A stretch of 33,767 nt of DNA from an uncultured Desulfarculaceae bacterium (GTDB lineage Bacteria > Desulfobacterota > Desulfarculia > Desulfarculales > Desulfarculaceae), in assembly GCA_937908275.1 (NCBI GenBank), contig CALERA010000275.1:1-33767 (forward strand), in the 5' to 3' direction. The first letter of the stretch is position 1, and every line of letters begins with the position of its first letter. The notes beneath the pieces were generated by a model. The model was given only the letters and a program-made list of their open reading frames with translations. It was not told the DNA's origin and ran no database searches. Both the position numbers and the translations under genes were made by a program. Positions 15,384 to 23,876 of this stretch are shown piece by piece.

Positions 15384-16196
15384 TCAGCCGGTGATGACGA
15401 ATTCGGTGATCGAGATCTGCTGGACCATGGCCTGGCCCAGGGCGGCGTTGACCGCCTCCAGGATCTGGCCGGCCAGCAACTGCTTGTTGCGCGCCTGCTC
15501 CACCTCGGCCGCCGGCCGATCGCGCAGCAGACGATAGATGGTGTCGCGCAACAGGATGCGCTTTTCCACCAGCACCTGCTGGCCGCTGCCGTCGCCCAAC
15601 TCCACGCTCACGGTCAGGCGCAACAGTTGCCCCTCCTCCTTGCCGGTCTTCATCAGCGGCACCAGGAACGGCTCCAGCGGGATGACCAGGGCCTGGGTGG
15701 AGGGCATCTTCTCCACCACCACCCCGGTGACGGGCGGGGGGGCCGGGGCCTTGGCCGGGGCCGGCGGCGGGGTCGGGGCCGGGGAGCGCAGCCAAAGCCA
15801 GGTGCCCAGGCCGGACAGGGTCAGCAGCAGCACCCCGCCGCCCAGGCCGATCCAGAGCCAAGGCCGCCGCCGAGGCTCCTGGCGCTCGGTGATGGCCTCG
15901 ATGGGCTCTGGCGCGATCTGCGCGGCGGGGGAAGGGATCTCGCCGGAGAGGTCGACTTCAAGCTCGACGGGTTTGGGCTTGAGCCCCTCCAGGGTGGGCA
16001 GGTCGGCCTTGTCCAGCTCCACCCGGTCGCTGGGCTTGGCGCCGCTGGAAAAGTCCTCCCGGTCCAGGCGGCGCTCGATCTCGGCCAGCACGTCCTCGTC
16101 GAAGCCCTCGCCCATGTACTGGGACTGGTCCAGCACCTTGCGGGTGGGACCCTCCGGCTCCTGCGAGACTGGCGCTAGCGGTATCTCCGGGCTCAC
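15384..16196 (-). CDS. Second FliL-family protein with long cytoplasmic N-terminus
   Basis: 270 residues starting with GTG 16196 (GGGAGG 5 bases upstream). Residues 1-110 are an acidic cytoplasmic region with a helix EDVLAEIERRLD. One membrane segment follows (about 113-136, WLWIGLGGGVLLLTL), then a Pro/Ala linker. The periplasmic FliL domain is at about 155-270: LEPFLVPL, LLRLTVSVEL, KRILLRDTIYRLL, ending ISITEFVITG. The canonical fliL is at 26533-27087. FliL rings surround stators; this version may link that ring to a cytoplasmic partner through its long tail, which is inference. Confidence 0.8.
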   Translation of the reverse strand: MSPEIPLAPVSQEPEGPTRKVLDQSQYMGEGFDEDVLAEIERRLDREDFSSGAKPSDRVELDKADLPTLEGLKPKPVELEVDLSGEIPSPAAQIAPEPIEAITERQEPRRRPWLWIGLGGGVLLLTLSGLGTWLWLRSPAPTPPPAPAKAPAPPPVTGVVVEKMPSTQALVIPLEPFLVPLMKTGKEEGQLLRLTVSVELGDGSGQQVLVEKRILLRDTIYRLLRDRPAAEVEQARNKQLLAGQILEAVNAALGQAMVQQISITEFVITG

Positions 16197-16272
16197 CTTG
16201 CCTCCCGGTGGGGAGCGTCCGCCGCACGGCGCCCGCCCGCGCGGCCCGGAAACGGGGCCGGGGTCGGGCGCG

Positions 16273-16653
16273 TCAGCCGAAGATCTTCTCGATCTTCTCG
16301 CTCAGGGTCTCGGCGGTGAACGGCTTGACGATGTAGTTGCTGACCTTGGCCTTGACCGCCTCCAGCACGTTCTCCTTCTGCGCCTCGGCCGTGACCATCA
16401 GGAAGGGCAGGTCCTTGAACTCCTCATGGCTGCGGACCCATTTGAGCAGCTCCAGGCCGCTCATCTTGGGCATGTTCCAGTCGCTGATGACGAAGTCGAT
16501 GCGCTCGGTCTCCAGCTTGCGCACCGCCGTTTCGCCGTCGTCAGCCTCGACGATGTTCTCGAAGCCCAGCTGGCGCAGGATGTTTTTCACGATTCGACGC
16601 ATGGTGGAAAAGTCATCCACCACGAGCACTTTCATTTTGGTGTCCATGGCCAT
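16273..16653 (-). CDS. cheY: Chemotaxis response regulator CheY
   Basis: 126 residues, a single receiver domain. Acid pocket Asp13/Asp14, phospho-acceptor Asp58 (VISDWNMP), Thr88 (MVTAEA) and Lys110 (IVKPF) are all in place. The sequence is very close to classical motor-binding CheY. Phospho-CheY binds FliM, whose N-terminal LSQEEVDALL motif is present at 26505. It is 20 bases after fliA. No other chemotaxis genes are in the window. Confidence 0.95.
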   Translation of the reverse strand: MAMDTKMKVLVVDDFSTMRRIVKNILRQLGFENIVEADDGETAVRKLETERIDFVISDWNMPKMSGLELLKWVRSHEEFKDLPFLMVTAEAQKENVLEAVKAKVSNYIVKPFTAETLSEKIEKIFG

Positions 16654-16673
16654 GGGTCATCTCCGGCTTTGCG

Positions 16674-17441
16674 TCAGGCGGCCACCACGTCCCGAAGCCG
16701 GGCCCTGAGCCGCAGGATGGCTTTGGTGTGCATCTGGCTGATCCTGGATTCAGTGTAGCCCAGAACCTGCCCGATTTCCCGCATGGTCAACTCATCATAA
16801 TAATACAACGAAACAACGAGTTTTTCCTTCTCCGGCAAGCCGGCGATGGCCTGGGCCACCTGGCCGCGCAATTCGGCCAGGCCCAGGCGGGCCAAGGGGT
16901 CCTCACCGTCCTCGCGTCCCAGGGCGGCCATCACCTGCTCGGCGTCCAGGTGTCCCAACAGGGGGTTGTCCGGGTCGTCCAGGCTCAAGAGGTTGACTCC
17001 CTTGACCTCGTCCAGCAAGCCGTAGAATTCTTCCAGCGGCAGGCCCAGATCCGCCGCCACCTCCTCGTCGGCCGGCTCCCGCCCCAACTGATGCTGAAGC
17101 CGCTGGTAGACCTCCTCCAACTGGCTGCCCTTCTTGCGCACGCTGCGCGGCACCCAGTCCATGGCGCGAAGCTCGTCCAGGATCGCCCCCCGGATGCGGA
17201 ACTCGGCATAGGTCTTGAACTTGACGTTCTGCTCCGGATCGAACTTGTCCACCGCGTCGATCAGGCCCAGCACTCCGGCGCTGTAGAGGTCGTCCAGGGG
17301 CACATGGGCCGGCAGGCGCATGGCGATGCGGCCGGCCACATAGCGGATCAGCGGAGTGTGCTCCAGGATGAGCGCCTCCCGCTCCTCGACAGCCAGGTTG
17401 GTCCGTCCAACTCCGCCATTTTTTCCGCCGTAACCGTTCAT
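16674..17441 (-). CDS. fliA: Flagellar sigma factor FliA (sigma-28)
   Basis: 255 residues with all FliA regions. Region 2 contains YVAGRIAMRLPAHVPLDDLY, GVLGLIDAVDKFDP and FKTYAEFRIRGAILDELR. Region 3 begins DWVPRSVRKK. Region 4 has VSLYYYDELTMREIGQVLGY and TESRISQMHTKAI, the -35-binding helix-turn-helix. It directs late genes; the promoter at 1708-1735 is a target in this window. Its antagonist FlgM is at 2267-2581. The ribosome site is weak (GGCAGG). Gap to flhG is 53 bases. Confidence 0.97.
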   Translation of the reverse strand: MNGYGGKNGGVGRTNLAVEEREALILEHTPLIRYVAGRIAMRLPAHVPLDDLYSAGVLGLIDAVDKFDPEQNVKFKTYAEFRIRGAILDELRAMDWVPRSVRKKGSQLEEVYQRLQHQLGREPADEEVAADLGLPLEEFYGLLDEVKGVNLLSLDDPDNPLLGHLDAEQVMAALGREDGEDPLARLGLAELRGQVAQAIAGLPEKEKLVVSLYYYDELTMREIGQVLGYTESRISQMHTKAILRLRARLRDVVAA

Positions 17442-17494
17442 GGCCTGCCCAGATTTTTGCCCCCCGGCTTTTGCAGGTGCCCAGCCATTGGATG

Positions 17495-18361
17495 TTACGA
17501 CATATCCACCAATCTGCGCCAGAAGAACTTGATGCTGCCCGCCGAAGCGTCGGCCGGGGTGGCCAGCAACCGCTTGCCCAGGTTGACGATTCCCTTGGCC
17601 GCCGCCGAGTTGGGGTGGCTGAGCAACAGGGGTTTTTGCAGGATAACCGAGCGGCTGACCGCCGGATCGCTGGGCACGAAGCCCAGGTAGTCAATGCTCA
17701 GACCGCCCAGGAAATGGTCGGCGGCCATGGCCAGCTTGCGGTAGACGCTCTTGGCCTCGGCCTCGTTTTTCACGTTGTTGACCACCAGCTTGAAACTGCG
17801 CTCCTGGTGCTGGGTGTAGAGCACCTTGATCAGGGCGTAGGCGTCGGTCAGGCTGGTGGGTTCGCCGGTGGCCACCACCAGGCGGTCCTGGGCGGCGGTG
17901 TTGAAATAGAGCACCATGTCGCTGATGCCGGCCGCGGTGTCGATCAGCACCAGGTCCACCTCCAGGTCGAAGTCCTCCAACTCCTGGAGGATCATCATCT
18001 ATTCGTCGCTGGTCAGGTTGGACAGCTCGCTGACGCCGCTGGCCGCCGGCAGGATCAGGATGCCCTCCGGACCCTCCACCAGCACCTCCTTGAGGCCCTT
18101 GCGCCCGCTGAGCACGTCGCTGATGGTGAACTCCGGGGCCAGGCCCAGGACCACGTCAACGTTGGCCAGACCCAGGTCGGCGTCGATGATCAGCACCTTG
18201 CGCCCCTGGCGCGCGCAGGCCAGGGCCAGGTTGACCACCAGGTTGGTCTTGCCCACCCCGCCCTTGCCGCTGGTCACCGCCAGGGTGCGCAGGGGCACGG
18301 CCGGAGCCTTGTTCAGGCGCTTGAGCGCCGCCAGCCGGCGCAGGGATTGGGCTTGGTCCAT
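17495..18361 (-). pseudogene. flhG: FlhG/FleN MinD-like ATPase, interrupted by one amber codon
   Basis: Codon 121 (18001-17999) is TAG, in frame with both halves. The first half, from ATG 18361 (AGGAGGG upstream), has the FlhG-specific DQAQSLRRL activation motif (residues 2-10), the deviant Walker A SGKGGVGKT (31-39) and DADLGLANVD (60-69). The second half continues with DTAAGISDMVLYFN (switch II), GEPTSLTDAYALIKVLY, and ends in a basic membrane-binding helix (FFWRRLVDMS). Nothing else is missing, and a one-base change (for example CAG to TAG) accounts for it. Two ATG codons follow the stop directly, so re-initiation is conceivable, though no ribosome site is seen. FlhG limits flagellar number with FlhF. 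Sequencing error or a recent mutation are both possible. Confidence 0.88.
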
Positions 18362-18437
18362 CGAGCCCTCCTTGTATCTCCAGGTCTGGAGCCCGGGAGC
18401 CCCAGCCAATCGGAAGCGTTAGCGATTCAGTCCGCGC

Positions 18438-19538
18438 TCAAGCCACCACCTGGGGCTCGCCCCGAGGCGGCATCAGCCGGCGGGCCAGGCCTTCGCGGGT
18501 GGCGGCCTCCAGGTCGTCGGGCACCCGCTGGCCGCAGGTCAGGAAACTCACCGGCCAGCCGCTGTGCGCCACCTGGTTCAGGATCACCCCATAGGCGCTG
18601 GTCTCGTCCAGCTTGGTGAAGATCAGGCTCTGGGGGGCGAAGCGGCCGAAGCTCTCCAGGGTGGCCTTGAGGTCCGCGTCGCGGGTGGGGCAGGCCAGCA
18701 CCAGGTGGCAGACCGTCTCCGGCACCGCGGCCAGGATGGCGCGCAACTCCTCCAGGTTGCCCTGGTCCCGGGGCGAGCGCCCCACGGTGTCCACCAGGAT
18801 CAGGTCGGTCTCGGCCAGTTCGGCCACCGCCCGGGCGTATTCCTCGCCGTTGGCCGCCACCTTGGTTTCCAGGTCCATGAGCCGGCCGTAGACCATCAAT
18901 TGCTCGGCGGCGGCGATGCGGAAGGTGTCCAGGGTGATCAGCCCCACCCGCAGCCGGTGCTTGAGGGTGTGGTTGGCGGCCAGCTTGGCCACGGTGGTGG
19001 TCTTGCCCACCCCGGTGGGACCCACCAGGGCCCAGACCAGGGGCCGGGCCTGGCCCGGGCCGGGTCCGGGATAGACATTCAGCATCTTTTTCAGCCGGAT
19101 GGCCAGGCGGCCCAGCAGGTTGCCGCCGCCGGGGCCGGCCAGGTCGTCCAGAAGCTGGGCGATCAGGGCCGGGGCCACCTCCTGCTCGCGCAGATGGTGG
19201 AACAGGGGGGCCACCTCGGGCCGGCCGGCGAAATCCTGGGTGGCCTCGCTCAGCACCAGGTGCCGGGCCACCATCTGGCCCAGGTCGCGCACCTGGCGGG
19301 TCAGCTCGGCCAGGTCGCCGGGACCCTGGGGCGCGGCCTGGGCGGGCTCTTCCGGCGCGGCTGGGGCCGGGGCCGGAGCCTGGTCCCGGGCCAGGCCGGG
19401 CTCGATGGCGGCGGTGATCTCCACCCCGCCCCCGGGCAGCCGCCCGGTGGCCAGGATCACCGCGTCCGGCCCCAGGACCTTGCGCACCTCGCGCATGGCC
19501 TGGGGCATGTCGGCGGCGGTGAAACGCTTGACTTTCAT
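18438..19538 (-). CDS. flhF: Flagellar SRP-type GTPase FlhF
   Basis: 366 residues. A short B domain (residues 1-45, MKVKRFTAADMPQAMREVRK) is followed by a Pro/Ala-rich linker (50-75), an N domain and the G domain. G1 is GPTGVGKTT (173-181); DTVGRSPRD is the G3 region and TKLDE the G4 region. FlhF places the flagellum, usually at a pole, and recruits early basal-body parts. Its activator FlhG follows 76 bases downstream, but is interrupted. Confidence 0.95.
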   Translation of the reverse strand: MKVKRFTAADMPQAMREVRKVLGPDAVILATGRLPGGGVEITAAIEPGLARDQAPAPAPAAPEEPAQAAPQGPGDLAELTRQVRDLGQMVARHLVLSEATQDFAGRPEVAPLFHHLREQEVAPALIAQLLDDLAGPGGGNLLGRLAIRLKKMLNVYPGPGPGQARPLVWALVGPTGVGKTTTVAKLAANHTLKHRLRVGLITLDTFRIAAAEQLMVYGRLMDLETKVAANGEEYARAVAELAETDLILVDTVGRSPRDQGNLEELRAILAAVPETVCHLVLACPTRDADLKATLESFGRFAPQSLIFTKLDETSAYGVILNQVAHSGWPVSFLTCGQRVPDDLEAATREGLARRLMPPRGEPQVVA

Positions 19539-19556
19539 GCTTGCATCACCTCGCGG

Positions 19557-21677
19557 CTACCCGCCCAGCTTGATGGCGCCCACGCCGTGGACGTTGAGGT
19601 CGCTGACCAGCTCGTTGTGGCTCAGCACCGCCAGGCTGGGCACGAAACGCTCCACGATGCGACGGAAGTGCCGGCGCACCACCGGGGAGCAGAGCACCAC
19701 CGGCGGCTGGCCCAGGCCGGCGAAGCGCTCCAACTGCTTGTTCAGGCCGGCGACGACCTTCTGCACCTTGGTGGGGTCCACCGACAGGTAGACCCCGTGG
19801 TCGGTCTGCTGGATGCCGGCGGTGATGATGTCCTCCACCGCGGGGTCCAGGGTCATGACGTGCAGGTCGCGCACCCCCGGACCCAAGAGGGCCTTCAGGA
19901 TGCTGCGGTTGAGCTTCTGGCGGCAGTACTCGGTCAGCACGTCCGGGTCCTTGGTCAGGTTGGAGTAGTCGCAGAGCGTCTCGGCGATGGTCAACAGGTC
20001 GCGCACGCTGACCCGCTCGCGCAGCAGGTTTTGCAGCACCTTCTGCACCGCGCCCAGGCTGAGCTGGTGCAGGAGCTCCTCCACCACCTTGGGGGTGGTC
20101 TTTTGCAGGTTGTCCAACAGGCGCTGGGTTTCCTGGCGGCCCAGGAGCTCGTCGGAGTGGCTCTTGATCACCTCGGTGAGGTGGGTGGCCACCACGGTGG
20201 ACAGGTCCACCACCGAGTAGCCCGCGAACTGGGCCTCCTCGCGCCGGCTGGCCGGGATCCAGACCGCCGGCAGGTTGAAGGCCGGCTCCCGGGTGGGGAT
20301 GCCGTCGATGGCCTTCTTGGCGTCGCCCGGGTCCATGGCCAGGAAGTAATCGATCATCAGCTCGCCGTGGGCCACCTCGTTGCCCTTGATCAGGATGGCG
20401 TAGCCGCCGGGCTTGAGCTGGAGGTTGTCGCGCACGTGCAGGGGCGGCACCACGATGCCCATCTCCAGGGCCAGTTGCTGGCGGATGGAGCGGATGCGTT
20501 CCAGAAGGTCGCCGTTCTGCTCCTCGTCCACCAGGGGGATCAGGCCGTAGCCCACCTCCAGTTCCAGGACGTCCAGGGGCAACAGGGCCTCCACCTGCTC
20601 CGGCCCCGGGGGCGGCGGAGCGGGCCGGGCCATGGCCTGTTCGGCCTGGGCCGTGACCGCGGCCTGCTTCTGGGCCTTGAACAGCGCCAGGGACAGGGCC
20701 CCCACGCTGCCGCCCAGCAGCATGAAGGCGATGTGGGGCAGGCCCGGCACCAGGCCGAAGGCGAAGACGATGCCGCCGGCGATGGCGATGGCCTTGGGCT
20801 GGAGGCTGAACTGGCGGCTGAACTCCTGGCCCATGGACATCTCGGTGGCCGCCCGGCTGACCATGATGCCGGCCGCGGTGCTGATGATCAGGGCCGGGAT
20901 CTGGCTGACCAGACCGTCGCCCACCGTCAGCACGGTGTAGGTGGTGGCCGCGGTGGGGAAGTCCATTTCCTTCTGGAGCATGCCCACCAACAGGCCGCCC
21001 AGGATGTTGACGATGGTGATGATGATGCCGGCCACCGCGTCGCCGCGCACGAACTTGCTGGCGCCGTCCATGGCCCCGTAGAAATCGGCCTCGCGCGCGA
21101 TCTCGGTGCGCCGGGAGCGGGCCTGCTGCTCGTCGATCAGGCCGGCGTTCAGGTCGGCGTCGATGGCCATCTGCTTGCCGGGCATGGCGTCCAGGGTGAA
21201 GCGGGCGCTGACCTCGGCGATGCGCTCGGAGCCCTTGGTGATGACGATGAAGTTGATCAGCACCAGGATGATGAAGACCACCAGGCCCACGAAGTAGTTG
21301 CCGCCCACCACGAACATGCCGAAGGCCTTGATCACCTGGCCGGCGGCGTTGGTGCCGTCCTCGCCGTGCAGCAGGATCAGGCGGGTGGAGGCCACGTTCA
21401 GCGACAGGCGGAACAGGGTGGTGATCAACAGCACCGAGGGGAAGATGCTGAAGTCCAGGGGCTTCATCGTGTACATGCCGGTCAGGAGCACGATGATGGC
21501 GAAGGTGATGTTGAAGGTGAGCAGGATGTCCAGCAGGAAGGTGGGCAGGGGCAGGATCATCACCACCAGGATGGCCACCACGCCGCCGGCCAGGGCCACC
21601 TCCGAGAGATTGCCCCCCATGACCAGCCGCTTCAGGCTGAACCCGCCGGCTTGGTTGTCCTCGAATGCCTCGGCCAC
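19557..21677 (-). CDS. flhA: Export gate protein FlhA
   Basis: 706 residues, the family norm. Eight membrane segments lie in the first 330 residues, with the FHIPEP-region signatures (TTLFRLSLNVASTRLIL, GDAVAGIIITIVNILGG). The cytoplasmic ring domain (350-706) includes ELGYGLIPLVD-like EVGYGLIPLVDEEQ and the late VLCSPVVRRHFRRIVE. It forms the nonameric ring that accepts chaperone-substrate complexes and couples export to proton flow. The gap to flhB is 20 bases. Confidence 0.97.
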   Translation of the reverse strand: MAEAFEDNQAGGFSLKRLVMGGNLSEVALAGGVVAILVVMILPLPTFLLDILLTFNITFAIIVLLTGMYTMKPLDFSIFPSVLLITTLFRLSLNVASTRLILLHGEDGTNAAGQVIKAFGMFVVGGNYFVGLVVFIILVLINFIVITKGSERIAEVSARFTLDAMPGKQMAIDADLNAGLIDEQQARSRRTEIAREADFYGAMDGASKFVRGDAVAGIIITIVNILGGLLVGMLQKEMDFPTAATTYTVLTVGDGLVSQIPALIISTAAGIMVSRAATEMSMGQEFSRQFSLQPKAIAIAGGIVFAFGLVPGLPHIAFMLLGGSVGALSLALFKAQKQAAVTAQAEQAMARPAPPPPGPEQVEALLPLDVLELEVGYGLIPLVDEEQNGDLLERIRSIRQQLALEMGIVVPPLHVRDNLQLKPGGYAILIKGNEVAHGELMIDYFLAMDPGDAKKAIDGIPTREPAFNLPAVWIPASRREEAQFAGYSVVDLSTVVATHLTEVIKSHSDELLGRQETQRLLDNLQKTTPKVVEELLHQLSLGAVQKVLQNLLRERVSVRDLLTIAETLCDYSNLTKDPDVLTEYCRQKLNRSILKALLGPGVRDLHVMTLDPAVEDIITAGIQQTDHGVYLSVDPTKVQKVVAGLNKQLERFAGLGQPPVVLCSPVVRRHFRRIVERFVPSLAVLSHNELVSDLNVHGVGAIKLGG

Positions 21678-21697
21678 GATCTTCCCTCTCTAAAATC

Positions 21698-22795
21698 CTA
21701 GGCGCGCGCCCTGCGGGCGGCCAGCACTTCCTGCTGGCGGTTCTTCTGGCGATAGACATGGGCCAGGATGGTCGCGGTGGCCTCGTAGAGCTCGTAGGGG
21801 ATGGCCTGGCCCACCTCCACCTGGCGATACAAGGCCCGGGCCAGGGGCGGGTCCTCCACCACCGGCACCCCGTGCTCGCGGGCGATGGTCTTGAGCTTCT
21901 CGGCCAGGAGGTTCATGCCCTTGGCGATCACCTGGGGGGCGTCCATCTCGCTGGCGTCGTAGGCCAGGGCCACCGCGAAGTGGGTGGGGTTGGTCACCAC
22001 CACGTCGGCGTCTGGCACCGAGGCCATCATGCGCTTCTTGGCCTGCTCGCGCTGGATGCTGCGGATGCGGCCCTTGACCATGGGGTCGCCCTCGCTCTGC
22101 TTGAACTCGTCCTTGATCTCCTGCTTGCTCATGCGCAGGTTCTTTTCGAAGTCGTATTTCTGGTAGGCCCAGTCCATGAGAGCCAGCACGAACATGGCCA
22201 GGACGCAGCGCCAGAAGATGCGGAAGCAGACCTCCACGATGTAGACCAGGGCGTCCTTGATCTCCATGTCGCCCAGGCCCGGCAGCCGGTCCCACTCTCC
22301 GGAGACGGTCTGGTAGGCCACCCAGCCCACCACGAACAGCTTGGCCAGGTTCTTGGCCAGATCCACCAGCATGCGCAGGGAGAACCAGCGCTTGATGCCG
22401 GTCAGGGGGTTGAGCTTCTTCAGGTCGGGCTTGGCCCGCTCCGGGGCCAGCAAAAAGCCCACCTGGGCCAGGTTGAACAGCACCGCCGCCAGGGTCACCA
22501 TCCCCAGGATGGGAGCCATCAGGACCATGAAGAAGGTCCAGACCTGGAGGCTCAGGTCGCGCATGCCGTCCACGCTCAGGTGCATGCTGGCGGCGTGGCC
22601 GAAGAAATACCGGGTCAGCTCCCCCAGTTGCTGAAAGTAATAGCCGCCGAAAAGGTTCAGGGTGACCAGCCCGGCCAGGAGCACGCCCGCCCCGGCCAAC
22701 TCCTGGCTCTTGGCGACCTGGCCCTTTTCCCGGGCCTTGGACCTTCGCCTTGAAGTTGGTTTTTCGGTTTTGTCCTGGGCGCCCTTGTCGGCCAT
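21698..22795 (-). CDS. flhB: Export gate switch protein FlhB
   Basis: 365 residues. The N-terminus has the usual KTEKPTSRRRSKAREKGQVAKS, then four membrane segments (about 33-50, 88-115, 145-165, 185-210). The autocleavage motif NPTH is at residues 269-272 (VVVTNPTHFAVALAYD). The full C-domain follows. Cleavage switches export from rod/hook to filament substrates. A stand-alone relative of the C-domain is encoded at 13086-13397. Start ATG 22795 is 3 bases after the fliR stop. Confidence 0.97.
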   Translation of the reverse strand: MADKGAQDKTEKPTSRRRSKAREKGQVAKSQELAGAGVLLAGLVTLNLFGGYYFQQLGELTRYFFGHAASMHLSVDGMRDLSLQVWTFFMVLMAPILGMVTLAAVLFNLAQVGFLLAPERAKPDLKKLNPLTGIKRWFSLRMLVDLAKNLAKLFVVGWVAYQTVSGEWDRLPGLGDMEIKDALVYIVEVCFRIFWRCVLAMFVLALMDWAYQKYDFEKNLRMSKQEIKDEFKQSEGDPMVKGRIRSIQREQAKKRMMASVPDADVVVTNPTHFAVALAYDASEMDAPQVIAKGMNLLAEKLKTIAREHGVPVVEDPPLARALYRQVEVGQAIPYELYEATATILAHVYRQKNRQQEVLAARRARA

Positions 22796-22798
22796 GTC

Positions 22799-23575
22799 TC
22801 ACATCGCGCGCAAAAGATGGTTGAGCAACGGACCCAGGCCGCTGAACAGCCGGGTCAGCACCGGCACCAGCACGGTCAGGGTCAGGGACAGGAACACCAG
22901 GCCCACGCTGATGGTCAGCGGAAATCCCACCACCAGGATGTTCATCTGGGGCACGGTCTTGGCCAGCACCCCCATCACCACCTGGAGGAAGATCAGGGCC
23001 CCGATCACCGGCGCGCCGATCTTGATGGCCAGGGTGAACATCATGCCGGCCAGGCTCATCACCTGATCGTAAAGATCGCGGGTCAGCCGCCAGTGCCCCG
23101 GGGGCACCGCCTTGAAGCTGTCGTGCAGGGCGGCGAAGAAGCTCAGGTGGCCACCCACCGCGAAGAAGACCAGCAAGGCCATCAGATAACAAAACTGGGC
23201 CAGGACCGAGACCTGCTCACCGCCGATGGGGTCGAAGACGTTGGCCACCGCGAAGCCCATCTGGAAGCCGGCCAACTGGCCCATGACCTGCACCGCGGTC
23301 AGGATCAGGCGCACCGACAGCCCCAGGATCAGGCCGATGAAGATCTCGCCCAGGCCCAGGTAGGTCAGGTGGGGCAGGTCCCGGGGCAGGAGCTCGGCCG
23401 GCAGCTTCACCGCCGGGGCGATGAGGATGGCCAGCGACAGGGCCAGGCCGGCCTTGACCAGGCCGGGGATGTTGGCCGACCCCAGGAACGGCAGGGTGAC
23501 CAGCAGGGCGCTGGCGCGCATCAGCACCAGCAGGAAGCCCACCCATTGCTCCGGGTTGAAGTCGGCGAACGGCAA
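22799..23575 (-). CDS. fliR: Export gate protein FliR
   Basis: 258 residues, highly hydrophobic, with about six membrane segments. Family marks include the N-terminal FLLVLMRASALLVTLPFLG, then IFIGLILGLSVRLILTAVQVMGQLAGFQMGFA, and the C-terminal KTVPQMNILVVGFPLTISVG. It forms the export channel core with FliP and FliQ, which are encoded directly upstream. Confidence 0.96.
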   Translation of the reverse strand: MPFADFNPEQWVGFLLVLMRASALLVTLPFLGSANIPGLVKAGLALSLAILIAPAVKLPAELLPRDLPHLTYLGLGEIFIGLILGLSVRLILTAVQVMGQLAGFQMGFAVANVFDPIGGEQVSVLAQFCYLMALLVFFAVGGHLSFFAALHDSFKAVPPGHWRLTRDLYDQVMSLAGMMFTLAIKIGAPVIGALIFLQVVMGVLAKTVPQMNILVVGFPLTISVGLVFLSLTLTVLVPVLTRLFSGLGPLLNHLLRAM

Positions 23576-23593
23576 GGCTCCGGTCCTTTCCGC

Positions 23594-23863
23594 CTAGCGG
23601 ATGTACTGGGGGAAGTTGGTCAGGATGCCCTCGGTGTAGGCCAGCATCTTGGCCAGCATCCAGGGGCCGAAGAACAGCATCCCCACCAGCACCGCCACGA
23701 TCTTGGGCACGAAGGTCAGGGTCATCTCCTGGATCTGGGTCACGGACTGGAAGATGCTGATGATCAGGCCCACCGCCATGCCCAGGCCCAGCACCGGCAG
23801 GGAGAGCATCAGGGTGATCTCCACCGCGCCGCGGGCGAATCCGATTATGAAGTCAGTGGTCAT
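23594..23863 (-). CDS. fliQ: Export gate protein FliQ
   Basis: 89 residues, the exact size of E. coli FliQ, with two membrane hairpins. Typical marks are VGLIISIFQSVTQIQEMTL and LTFVPKIVAVLV. It is part of the FliP5-FliQ4-FliR1 export channel. It lies 18 bases before fliR and 13 bases after fliP. Confidence 0.97.
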   Translation of the reverse strand: MTTDFIIGFARGAVEITLMLSLPVLGLGMAVGLIISIFQSVTQIQEMTLTFVPKIVAVLVGMLFFGPWMLAKMLAYTEGILTNFPQYIR

Positions 23864-23876
23864 GGGCGATCCGTCC

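Noticed and set aside
16197..16272. Possible terminator between cheY and the second fliL-like gene
   Set aside because: A GGCCC/GGGCC stem is present but there is no T run, and the downstream gene has no promoter of its own that I can see.
17999..18001. TAG in flhG as a pyrrolysine codon
   Set aside because: Many genes in the window use TAG as the normal stop, nothing of the Pyl machinery is visible, and FlhG is not a known pyrrolysine protein.
18564..21701. Long plus-strand open frame of 1045 codons opposite flhA and flhF
   Set aside because: It is His/Gly/Gln/Val-rich with no family pattern and lies exactly opposite well-conserved genes; long antisense frames are expected at this GC content.
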